In this document: positions 1-6,673 of the stretch, piece by piece | How the letters are laid out: the number at the start of each line of letters is the position of its first letter | Numbering within the stretch: the first letter of the stretch is position 1 | Assembly (NCBI GenBank): GCA_002344345.1 | Contig: DDTL01000115.1 | Coordinates: 95,801 to 106,491 of the forward strand | Direction: 5' to 3' | From: Saprospiraceae bacterium UBA2365 | Lineage (GTDB): Bacteria; Bacteroidota; Bacteroidia; Chitinophagales; Saprospiraceae | DNA: 10,691 nucleotides | Position numbers and translations under genes: made by a program | Notes under the pieces: model-generated | Told to the model about the DNA's origin: nothing | The model's database searches: none | The model's input: only the letters and a program-made list of their open reading frames with translations

Positions 1-313
1 GGATTGAGGCCAAATAAAGGATTTTCGGAGCTTTTTTTCAACCCTTGATTCGCATTAGAAGTCAGGAATACGGAAATTTTAATCAGTGATAATTTTTCAG
101 GATTTATCCGGTAAATACAATTATCCCTGTTTTAGTGGTGAGAATAATCAATTTAATCTTAGTTTTGCATCAAATAATGTTGGTTTATAAGTGAATTACA
201 TATTATATTCATATATTGGATGTTTGGAATGGCTTTGCCTAAAAGTTTGAATACTACCATCAGGATTGAAATTAAGTAACCAAAAGCCAGGCCTTGCATC
301 AAAACAAAGATAA
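1..313. other. Non-coding leader upstream of the helicase operon
   Basis: I see no credible reading frame, RNA gene or strong hairpin here. The stretch is AT-rich and ends directly at the helicase start codon. Its only recognisable signal is a -7-like octamer at 160-167, listed separately. The start of the window may cut off the end of an upstream gene, but no frame entering from the left looks like protein coding. Confidence 0.5.
160..167 (+). promoter_or_regulatory. Candidate Bacteroidota-type -7 element (TAGTTTTG)
   Basis: TAGTTTTG fits the Bacteroidota housekeeping -7 consensus TAnnTTTG exactly and points toward the helicase gene, leaving a leader of roughly 140 bases. No TTG sits at the expected 17-23 base spacing upstream; the nearest match is GTG at 138-140. 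In AT-rich DNA such an octamer can occur by chance. Confidence 0.3.
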
Positions 314-1543
314 ATGGAATTTAAGGAATTTGGATTAGCGGATGGCATCATGGAAGCCATAGAATATATGGGATTTGAGAAGGCAACTGAAATTCAGGAG
401 CTGGCGATTCCGTTGATCATGCAGGAAAAGGATGTTTTGGGTTGTGCCCAGACCGGAACAGGTAAGACAGCGGCATTTATCCTTCCCGTATTGCATCAGA
501 TGATGAAGGATCCCAAGCCTGGTATCAGAACTTTGATCATTGTGCCGACCCGGGAGCTGGCCAAGCAGATCGAGCAACAGATACAGGGGTTCAGCTATTT
601 TGTTTCCATAGATTCCCAAAGTGTCTACGGAGGCGGTAGTTCAGAATGGGAAGTCCAGAAAAAAGCCCTGACAGGAGGCGTTGAAATGATCGTTGCCACC
701 CCGGGCAAATTCATAGCCCATCTCAATATGGGTTATGTAAATCTCGATACGGTTGAACACCTGATCCTGGATGAGGCGGATAGAATGCTGGACATGGGTT
801 TTGTGGATGACATCATGAGCATTATTGCCCATTTGCCCAAAAAACGCCAAACCCTGCTTTTCAGCGCGACCATGCCTGACAAGATCAGAAAGCTTGCAGC
901 AGCCATTATGCATGATCCTCAGGAGATCACACTAGCGTTATCCAAACCTGCCGAGGGTGTTCTGCAGGGTGCTTTCCTGGTGCATAATCATCAAAAAATC
1001 CCTTTGATCATCCATCTGATCAAGGACAAACCGGACTATTCAAGTATCATCGTATTCACCTCTACAAAGACGATAGTATCCGAACTGGTCAGATCACTGA
1101 AATTATCCGGGTTTGTTGCTGAAGGAATGTCTTCTGATTTTGAGCAGGAGCGAAGAGAAGAGGTAATGCAAAAATTCAAGGCCAGAAAGATCCGGGTGCT
1201 GGTTGCAACGGATGTGATCAGTCGTGGAATTGATATTAAAGACATCAATCTGATCATTAATTTTGATGTTCCAAAGCATGCGGAAGATTATGTGCACCGT
1301 GTAGGCAGGACTGCAAGGGCGGAAACCACAGGTGTAGCCCTGACCCTGGTCAATGAAAAGGATATGCCGGCTTTCGAAAATATCGAACGGCTGATCGAAC
1401 GGAAAGTTTTGAAAATGGCTTTGCCAATTTTTTTGGGAGAAGGTCCCGAATGGAAAGGCAGGGAAAGGTCAGGCAAAAGACCCGGTAGAAACAGGCCTAA
1501 ATGGGGTAAAAGACCACCAAAAAGGGATGGAAATCGTAAGTGA
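314..1543 (+). CDS. DEAD-box ATP-dependent RNA helicase (RhlE/DbpA-like)
   Basis: This is an ATP-dependent RNA helicase, probably acting in ribosome assembly or mRNA turnover in the cytoplasm. All superfamily 2 DEAD-box motifs are visible in order: Q motif with F6 and Q28, Walker A AQTGTGKT at residues 45-52, PTREL at 78-82, TPGK at 129-132, DEAD at 153-156, SAT at 184-186, ATDVISRGID at 298-307 and HRVGRTAR at 328-335. The last 30 or so residues form an Arg/Lys/Gly-rich basic tail typical of non-specific RNA binding. At 409 residues it has the usual length for a compact bacterial member. The ATG at 314 is chosen because the Q-motif aromatic F6 follows at the normal distance. Its 3' end overlaps the pseudouridine synthase gene, so the two are probably co-transcribed. 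Family assignment is secure; the exact subfamily is not. Confidence 0.96.
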   Translation: MEFKEFGLADGIMEAIEYMGFEKATEIQELAIPLIMQEKDVLGCAQTGTGKTAAFILPVLHQMMKDPKPGIRTLIIVPTRELAKQIEQQIQGFSYFVSIDSQSVYGGGSSEWEVQKKALTGGVEMIVATPGKFIAHLNMGYVNLDTVEHLILDEADRMLDMGFVDDIMSIIAHLPKKRQTLLFSATMPDKIRKLAAAIMHDPQEITLALSKPAEGVLQGAFLVHNHQKIPLIIHLIKDKPDYSSIIVFTSTKTIVSELVRSLKLSGFVAEGMSSDFEQERREEVMQKFKARKIRVLVATDVISRGIDIKDINLIINFDVPKHAEDYVHRVGRTARAETTGVALTLVNEKDMPAFENIERLIERKVLKMALPIFLGEGPEWKGRERSGKRPGRNRPKWGKRPPKRDGNRK

Positions 1544-2426
1544 AATCATTGTTCCGGATGATTCACCGGTCATTACGCTGCGTGTTTACGCGCGTGTTTC
1601 ATTTTCCATGTTTTACCCATCAGGAAAAGGTATCCGCAAAGCGATAGAGAAAGGTTTGTTCCAGGTCAATGGGAAGAAAGGGAAAACCGGTACGTTGGTG
1701 CATCCGGGCGACTGCGTTCAATTGCTGGCTGAAGGAATGTTGACAGCTCCTGAACTGGATCTGAAACTGGAAGTCATTTTTGAAGATGCTCATTTTGGAG
1801 TGATCGTGAAGCCATCGGGATTGAGTGTGCACAATCATCAGCTGCGCAATGTGATCAATGCCTTGCCGGGAAACCTGCAATTGAGCACTGAACCAGACGC
1901 ATTGAAACGGCTTGTTGCGGTTCACCGTTTGGACAGCCTGACTTCAGGATTGTTGCTGGTTGCCAAAACCAGGCGATTTCAGATGGAGATCGGACGAATG
2001 TTTGAGAATAGCCGGATCACCAAAAAATATGTTGCGGTGGTAACAGGAGAGATCAGCGGGCAACAGGAAGTGGATCTTCCGGTTGATGGTTTACCCGCAT
2101 TAAGCCTGATACAGCCTGAGAAGTGTGTGCCTTCATCCAGATTCGGGCATTTGACGGTTGTGAATCTATATCCCAAAACAGGGCGCATGCATCAGTTGAG
2201 GATTCATTGTGCGCATTTGGGCCATCCTATTCTCGGGGAAAGGCTGTATGCAACTGAACTGCCTAATATCCGGGGAAAAGGCTTATTTCTGGCGTCGGTT
2301 GGTCTGGAATTTGATCATCCGGTGACAGGAGAAAAGATGCGGTTTGAGATTGAACCTCCGGCGAAGATCAGGAAGTTTTTAGAGGAAAAGGAAGGTAATC
2401 CGTGGCATTACGAAGCAACATCGTAG
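1527..2426 (+). CDS. RluA-family pseudouridine synthase
   Basis: This enzyme should isomerise specific uridines in rRNA or tRNA to pseudouridine. The signature HRLDSLTSGLLL starts at residue 133, with D136 as the family's catalytic aspartate. Other family segments are FEDAHFGVIVKPSGLSVH (near 85-102), KKYVAVV, and a late GRMHQLRIHCAHLGHPILG block. Residues of about 15-70 resemble an S4 RNA-binding domain (RKAIEKGLFQVNGKK, then LVHPGDCVQL), as in RluC/RluD. The 299-residue length is normal. Starting at the ATG at 1527 keeps the S4-like region complete. This start lies 17 bases inside the end of the helicase gene, which points to translational coupling and a shared role in rRNA maturation. The target uridine cannot be read from sequence. 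No convincing terminator hairpin follows, only a run of eight T at 2449-2456. Confidence 0.93.
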   Translation: MEIVSEIIVPDDSPVITLRVYARVSFSMFYPSGKGIRKAIEKGLFQVNGKKGKTGTLVHPGDCVQLLAEGMLTAPELDLKLEVIFEDAHFGVIVKPSGLSVHNHQLRNVINALPGNLQLSTEPDALKRLVAVHRLDSLTSGLLLVAKTRRFQMEIGRMFENSRITKKYVAVVTGEISGQQEVDLPVDGLPALSLIQPEKCVPSSRFGHLTVVNLYPKTGRMHQLRIHCAHLGHPILGERLYATELPNIRGKGLFLASVGLEFDHPVTGEKMRFEIEPPAKIRKFLEEKEGNPWHYEATS

Positions 2427-2467
2427 TTTTGAACAGCAAGGACTTTCGTTTTTTTTGCACAGTCACT

Positions 2468-3088
2468 TTAAGATAACTTCTTTAAATTCCTAAACTCATA
2501 TTCTTTTGTTTGGATCTCTTTTTCAATTTTAAAAATCATTTTTTTATTCTTGCACATATCAATTATAAAAGCTTTTGCTTTTGAATAGGAACATGAATAG
2601 GTTTCATCTGATTTTTGCTGATGATCATCATGTTCGTAATAAAATACTCTTTTGTATGGAAGCAATACGCTTTTTAATTCACTTTCAATTTTACCCGCAG
2701 TTAAGCTCTTTAGTGTAAATAAAATTTTCCAATCATTGAAACTTGCATATTTTGTTCTATTTAAGGATTCATCCCTAATTGAAATTGCTTTTGTATATCC
2801 GGCTTTTATTATTTGTCCTTTTTTAGAACCAGCAATGTAAACTATTCCATTTGAATCATGTCGCATGATAAAATCAATAACAGATGGATTACATTGGATA
2901 CAATGACCAGATCTGCTTCTTAATTTATGACCATATTTTTCACATGGGGTTACATTATATGCAAATTGTTTTCCTGATTTCTTCATTTCACTTTCATATT
3001 CTGATTTAGACAAACCTCTTGCATCAAAAACTTTATCTAATGGAATATCATATAACGCTAAAAATTCGATCTGGTCCTTTGATAACAT
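2468..3088 (-). CDS. GIY-YIG-like (T5orf172/MUG113 type) nuclease-domain protein with zinc-ribbon-like motif
   Basis: The central region reads GIVYIAGS (81-88), then IIKAGYT (93-99), then R105. This matches the first strand, the K-x-G-Y-T turn and the arginine of T5orf172-type GIY-YIG domains. E135 in GKIESEL is a candidate metal-binding glutamate. Ahead of it C49, H54, H62, C63 and C66 form a small Cys/His cluster that could bind zinc. The N-terminal 45 residues are charged and helical, with a short repeat-like KSEYESEMKK segment. The 206-residue length suits a single-domain nuclease. Composition is strikingly AT-rich: one counted 60-base line, 2521-2580, has 12 G/C. The RNA genes to its left are far richer, which suggests recent acquisition. 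It could be a homing-type, restriction or DNA-repair nuclease. The domain call rests on motif reading only, and I do not know its target. Confidence 0.7.
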   Translation of the reverse strand: MLSKDQIEFLALYDIPLDKVFDARGLSKSEYESEMKKSGKQFAYNVTPCEKYGHKLRSRSGHCIQCNPSVIDFIMRHDSNGIVYIAGSKKGQIIKAGYTKAISIRDESLNRTKYASFNDWKILFTLKSLTAGKIESELKSVLLPYKRVFYYEHDDHQQKSDETYSCSYSKAKAFIIDMCKNKKMIFKIEKEIQTKEYEFRNLKKLS

Positions 3089-3340
3089 AGGAATAATATT
3101 AATTTTTAAATACTATTAATATCTCAACTCACATTTTGAAATATCAAACGAAATTAAAACCTACTTTTTTATAAAATATACTTTCTAACCTGATGCTGAT
3201 GTATTTTTATGAAAAATATCCTATAGATACGGAAAATAAAGAAGATAAAAGCTAAAAGTAATTATAAAGTTTTCCAATTAAAAAACCCGTCCCAACTCAC
3301 CGGGAGCGGAACGGGCCACTAAATCAGTTTTCTATCATCC
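3089..3340. other. Intergenic spacer with the terminator of the upstream gene
   Basis: This AT-rich gap separates two - strand genes. It holds the intrinsic terminator of the 237-residue gene near its right end. I see no gene in it and no convincing promoter for the GIY-YIG-like gene: the closest -7-like site (complement of 3145-3152) has one mismatch and no partner TTG. Confidence 0.5.
3279..3315 (-). terminator. Rho-independent terminator
   Basis: Read on the - strand, the arm CCCGTTCC (3315-3308) is followed by a 14-base loop and then GGGACGGG (3293-3286), directly followed by a run of T (3285 downward). The RNA forms an 8-pair stem with one G-U pair and a U tail, a textbook intrinsic terminator. 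It lies about 25 bases past the stop codon of the 237-residue gene, so that gene ends its own transcript and the GIY-YIG-like gene is a separate unit. Confidence 0.85.
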
Positions 3341-4054
3341 TTAAAATTTCAATCCCTTGATCAGTTTATATTGATCTGAATTGATGCCGTATTCTGATTT
3401 TACATAGGATTTTATGCGCTGAACACGGTCTCTGAGGTCCTCGAACAACAAAAACCGGGCATTGGCTTTCTCCCTGACCTGCTGGACCAGCACAGCCAGG
3501 TCATTGTTCATCGCATTCATTTGTGCTGATCTTTCCTTTAAAGCAGCTATTTTGATCTTTTCGTTGGACGGATCATATCCATTGAAAGAAACGAGGGCTG
3601 CGATGACGTCATTGAAAATCTGGGTCATCGAACCGTAAGACAATTGCACAGTACTGTGTGCTTTGTCCGCATCCGGGTTTGTCGGATCAACCGGATCCTT
3701 AGACAGCGTGACTGATCTCATTTTGGTAATGAAGCTGCCCACAGACCTTGCTTCAGCTGATCTCCTGCCGAAGCGGGATTCCACTGCAGCCCTGACCGGC
3801 ACGAGGATCTTTTCAAGGGAATCAGGGTTTTTCCTGTAGGCTACCCTGCGCTTTTCAACCATTACCCGGTAAGTTTCCTTAAGATTTGAAACGTTAAAGT
3901 TAGCTTGGGAAATGGAGGTGACCAGTGCGGTGAAGTTTTCTATATTTTCTTCAGGCCTGGGTGGACTGTAGTTTGGAAATCCGGGGAAAAAGCTCACAAT
4001 ATCCTGAGCTCTTCTCAAACGAGCTCCAAACGTGTTGTCTGAAATTGATGCCAT
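3341..4054 (-). CDS. Conserved-looking hypothetical protein, helical, unknown function
   Basis: I do not recognise a named family. The 237-residue product has no signal peptide, no membrane segment and no cysteine. It is rich in Arg, Ser, Ala and Asn and appears mostly alpha-helical. The N-terminus has a proline-rich patch (FFPGFPNYSPPRPEE, near residues 22-36). A linker with DPVDPTNPDADKAHS (about 120-134) separates two helical halves, the second of which could form a coiled coil. The end, YGINSDQYKLIKGLKF, is short, ordered-looking and likely a conserved motif. Base composition is close to that of the RNA-metabolism genes and much richer in G/C than the neighbouring AT-rich DNA, suggesting a resident chromosomal gene. 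It has its own terminator and lies directly downstream of the 21-base repeat array. No promoter was recognised. That it is a real gene is likely from codon quality; its function is open. Confidence 0.8.
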   Translation of the reverse strand: MASISDNTFGARLRRAQDIVSFFPGFPNYSPPRPEENIENFTALVTSISQANFNVSNLKETYRVMVEKRRVAYRKNPDSLEKILVPVRAAVESRFGRRSAEARSVGSFITKMRSVTLSKDPVDPTNPDADKAHSTVQLSYGSMTQIFNDVIAALVSFNGYDPSNEKIKIAALKERSAQMNAMNNDLAVLVQQVREKANARFLLFEDLRDRVQRIKSYVKSEYGINSDQYKLIKGLKF

Positions 4055-4189
4055 TAAACAAAATTTAATAGGTGATAAATAAGATTAACAAGTCAAAGAA
4101 AAGTATTTGACGGGATAATGCCAAAAAATATTTCAGGAAATTTTTCCTGACCTGCCCCAAAACCATGCCCCGGGAAAAAGCTTTTGTGT

Positions 4190-4567
4190 CCATATACTGA
4201 GCCAACGGTAGTATCTGGTGAGGGAACGGTATATTCTGGCTATTTAACGGTTTTTTGATGTCATCGAAAAAAAATTTAGGGTCAATACAAAAAAATGCCA
4301 GGTGAGAAACATAAAATGGCAGGTGAGAAACATAAAATGGTAGGTGAGTAAAATATAATGGCTGGTGAGAAAAAACAAATGCCAGGTGAGTAACATAAAA
4401 TGGCTGGTGAGTTGATAAAACTACCAGGACATGAACAGAAAATGACAGGTCAGGTAATATTAATGTTTGTTGAGAAAATAAAGATATCAGGTCATAAAAT
4501 AGAAATGTCAGGTCATGAAATGAAAAGATCAATTAGATAATTCTAAGTGTCTGGTCAAGGATCCGAA
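4190..4567 (+). repeat. 21-base tandem repeat array (heptapeptide phase), core 4295-4525
   Basis: Eleven units start exactly every 21 bases from 4295 to 4505. On the + strand each unit is ATG, a variable codon, GGT, GAG or CAT/CAG, then three A-rich codons; nine of eleven begin with ATG. The first two units differ at only two of 21 positions and translate as M-P-G-E-K-H-K and M-A-G-E-K-H-K. Later units drift toward M-S-G-H-K/E-x-K. Weaker copies stay in register at 4190, 4211, 4232, 4253, 4274 and 4547. The period is seven codons and the + strand is purine-rich, as expected of a coding strand. The + frame is nevertheless broken by TAA at 4349 and 4391 (each one base from AAA), by TGA at 4256 and TAG at 4277. 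It could be a decayed repeat-protein gene, or a non-coding minisatellite. It is not a CRISPR: there are no unique spacers. Confidence 0.88.
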
Positions 4568-4652
4568 AAGCATAGTGAAATGTTGATTTTAAATGGGTAC
4601 AAGTTCACTTCCAAATTCCTGCTACCAAAAGATCCTGTCTGCAAGACTATTA

Positions 4653-4677
4653 ATCCTCTTATTTAATCTATGAGGAT
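4653..4677. repeat. Short inverted repeat downstream of the SIR2 gene
   Basis: ATCCTC (4653-4658) and GAGGAT (4672-4677) are perfect complements around a 13-base AT-rich loop, with possible extra TA/TA pairing inside. It lies about 70 bases past the SIR2 stop codon. There is no T run after it on the - strand, so it is at best a weak terminator or an mRNA 3'-end stabiliser. It may also be chance. Confidence 0.3.
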
Positions 4678-4744
4678 ATTTAAATGTGTTCATTTCCTAT
4701 TACCCCTATCAATTTTGTAAAATACACGAAAAGAACAAATATGC

Positions 4745-6625
4745 TCATTTCTTATAATCTTTTACAAATGAAACCAATGCCTTTTTTTGCTTGCTGATCA
4801 GTATTGGAATCTGGTCTTTCTTATTTATAATTTCACCCAAATTGCTTATATATGGATCCAGATATTCAACTTTTAAATATCCGGCTTGAAAAGAATGCCC
4901 AAAAAGTTCAATAATTTGCGGATCTTCATAAATATTAAAAACAGGAGCATTATTTTGATTGACTGCCTGTAATCGTTTCAAATTTTCTTCGGATACTTCA
5001 AATTCAGATATCTCAAATTCTTCTAATGCATCAATTTCGATCTTGGTGTTATTTACGATGGACATCAATAAATTTATCTTTTCCACCATGCCATCATCAA
5101 TTAGACTCATTTTAACTTCTGAGAACCGTATCTTATAATACTGTTCAATTTTTCTCAAACTGGTAAAAAGTTCCAGATAAAAATCCAACTCTTCTTTGAA
5201 GTTTTCAGTTTTTGGAAAGACATTCGTAAATGTTTTACCTTCTTTTGGATATACTGTAAATAAATCTCCGGCAACAAGCTTTTTCAAAAGCGTGAAAACC
5301 TCAATCTCTTCTTTTGTAGTAGTACATAATTCATTGTGTATATACTTGAAATTAAATTGGAATTCCGGGTAGTTGCCTGGAAAAAGCTTCAGATACATTA
5401 ATACACTTTTAATCTTGATGTGTATTTCAACATGACTTTTTGACGTGAAAACTTTTATAGGTATATCGGTCATTTCAAAACCATCTTCAAAACGAATATC
5501 AATTGTTGTTGTTTTAATAGGCTTTGGCTCAAACCTTATAGTTGTCTGTTTGTCTGGTAACGGTAATTTCAATCCTTCAATCCTAAAGTCTGTATTAATC
5601 AATTGCTCAGCCGGAATTTTAAATTCTTCAAGCCTACCTTCTGAAAAATGTTCTTTGAATTTTTTGATAAAAGCAGGATCATTTCGAAGAGTCAGTTCAA
5701 ATTTCCCTTTTCCTTTTCCCGTACTGTGTTTTAAAGACTTTATTTCAAACCCGTCCTTGTTTGATTTGATATCCGACTCCAATTTGATATTTGCCAGGAA
5801 TTTACGGTATGTTTCTACAGAAGTTAGTCCTTTTTCAAAATCAGAAATTATATGATCATTTATGTTTTGTACCAGGTCTGTTATCAATTGTTCACCTGTG
5901 GAATTGATATAATGGATATTCTGACTAATTAAGAAATTGATCTTTGTTTGAGGCAAATCGGGGGCAACTAAAAAACACTCTTTCCGGTGTGTTCCCAATT
6001 CATCCGAAATTTTTTCAAAAATTACCGAAATATTGGGATCCTCCAAATTGTAACCTACAAACAAAACATTATTCGTAGCAATTCTTTCTTTAATCACAGT
6101 CCAGAATGTATCACTTTCTGCATTCAATTTAAAGAAGTTATTAAAATCTGATTTGGTTAGTATGATGCTGTCGGGATCTGATAAGTCTCCATGAATTTTA
6201 AATACCTGAATTTTATTTTTGTCAATGTATGGGATCTGATTAACAGAATATATAACCTGGCTATTCTGCTTTAATGAATCTTCGATTAAAGAATCGTAAT
6301 TGGTAGTTATGAAGGTTTTAAAATGAGGAATACCCGCTAACAACTCATGGTATTCACTTGAAACCGGCATCTTATTTTTAAAAACATCATTTAATAATTG
6401 ATTGAGACTATTTCTACTCCCTCTGAGTCGAAGAATTTCTTCGGTCAGATCTGGTAATGCCAGGTTTTCATCAATATATAATTTCTCAATAGTGGTTAAC
6501 TTGTCGTAAAATATTTTTCCTAATTCTTTTCCTGAAGGAAATCCGGCGTACAGAGAAAAACCGGAACCTGCCCAAAATACAACTTTTTCCTCACGAATCA
6601 ATTCAAATAAATATTCTTTATACAT
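4745..6625 (-). CDS. SIR2-domain protein, probable NAD-hydrolysing defence effector
   Basis: Residues 1 to about 270 form a SIR2-like (Rossmann) domain of the defence type. Visible are GSGFS (20-24) with AGFPSG (27-32) for NAD binding, TNYD (108-111) with N109, H145 in KIHGD, and GYNLEDPN (191-198). The asparagine and histidine correspond to the pair needed for NADase activity in ThsA-like SIR2 proteins, so the site looks intact. The zinc-binding cysteines of true sirtuin deacylases are absent (one Cys in this domain), which favours NAD breakdown over deacylation. Residues 280-626 match no family I know. This part begins with beta-rich sequence (strand-like TTTIDIRF, VEIHIKIKSV), followed by a helical, acidic stretch near 490-550. 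It is the third gene of the M-S-SIR2 operon, 48 bases after the specificity gene. G/C is low (18 of 60 in the counted line 5161-5220), unlike the methylase gene. The sensing role of the C-terminus is inference. Confidence 0.85.
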   Translation of the reverse strand: MYKEYLFELIREEKVVFWAGSGFSLYAGFPSGKELGKIFYDKLTTIEKLYIDENLALPDLTEEILRLRGSRNSLNQLLNDVFKNKMPVSSEYHELLAGIPHFKTFITTNYDSLIEDSLKQNSQVIYSVNQIPYIDKNKIQVFKIHGDLSDPDSIILTKSDFNNFFKLNAESDTFWTVIKERIATNNVLFVGYNLEDPNISVIFEKISDELGTHRKECFLVAPDLPQTKINFLISQNIHYINSTGEQLITDLVQNINDHIISDFEKGLTSVETYRKFLANIKLESDIKSNKDGFEIKSLKHSTGKGKGKFELTLRNDPAFIKKFKEHFSEGRLEEFKIPAEQLINTDFRIEGLKLPLPDKQTTIRFEPKPIKTTTIDIRFEDGFEMTDIPIKVFTSKSHVEIHIKIKSVLMYLKLFPGNYPEFQFNFKYIHNELCTTTKEEIEVFTLLKKLVAGDLFTVYPKEGKTFTNVFPKTENFKEELDFYLELFTSLRKIEQYYKIRFSEVKMSLIDDGMVEKINLLMSIVNNTKIEIDALEEFEISEFEVSEENLKRLQAVNQNNAPVFNIYEDPQIIELFGHSFQAGYLKVEYLDPYISNLGEIINKKDQIPILISKQKKALVSFVKDYKK

Positions 6626-6673
6626 CAGGTTTACAGTTTATGGACGAAAAACAAATCTGACCAATTTCTTATT

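Larger units (their letters stand above)
4055..4744. other. Long intergenic region dominated by a 21-base tandem array
   Basis: About 690 bases lie between the SIR2 gene and the 237-residue gene. The left two thirds carry the tandem array described separately. The remaining right part (4568-4744) is AT-rich with a 6-base inverted repeat at 4653-4677 and no recognised gene. A - strand frame of 155 codons (4065-4532, TTG start) is open across the array. I judge it an antisense by-product of the repeat, because its residues are just the reverse-strand reading of the unit (Y-V-S-H-L-P-F). Confidence 0.6.

Noticed and set aside
314..1543. The helicase as the missing HsdR motor of the restriction system
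   Set aside because: It is a compact two-domain DEAD-box RNA helicase with Q motif and basic tail, lies 6 kb away on the other strand and is coupled to a pseudouridine synthase.
335..2188. Antisense open frames within the helicase and synthase genes
   Set aside because: Shadows of strongly coding sequence on the + strand.
2427..2460. Terminator after the pseudouridine synthase gene
   Set aside because: A run of eight T is present at 2449-2456 but no stable stem precedes it.
4055..4070. A -7-like AAATTTTG just before the 237-residue gene
   Set aside because: It does not match TAnnTTTG fully and lies only four bases from the start codon, so transcription would begin inside the gene.
4295..4525. 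CRISPR-like repeat array
   Set aside because: Units are contiguous with a 21-base period, diverge gradually and have no unique spacers between them; no cas gene is nearby.
4065..4532. 155-codon open frame on the - strand across the repeat array
   Set aside because: It starts with TTG, is pyrimidine-rich, and its repeated Y-V-S-H-L-P-F is simply the reverse reading of the 21-base unit; a repeat free of stops in one frame stays open automatically. It cannot be fully excluded as it ends 10 bases before the next gene.
4745..6625. SIR2 protein as a sirtuin protein deacylase
   Set aside because: The four zinc-binding cysteines of sirtuins are missing and the motifs match the defence-type SIR2 domain; deacylation is less likely than NAD hydrolysis.
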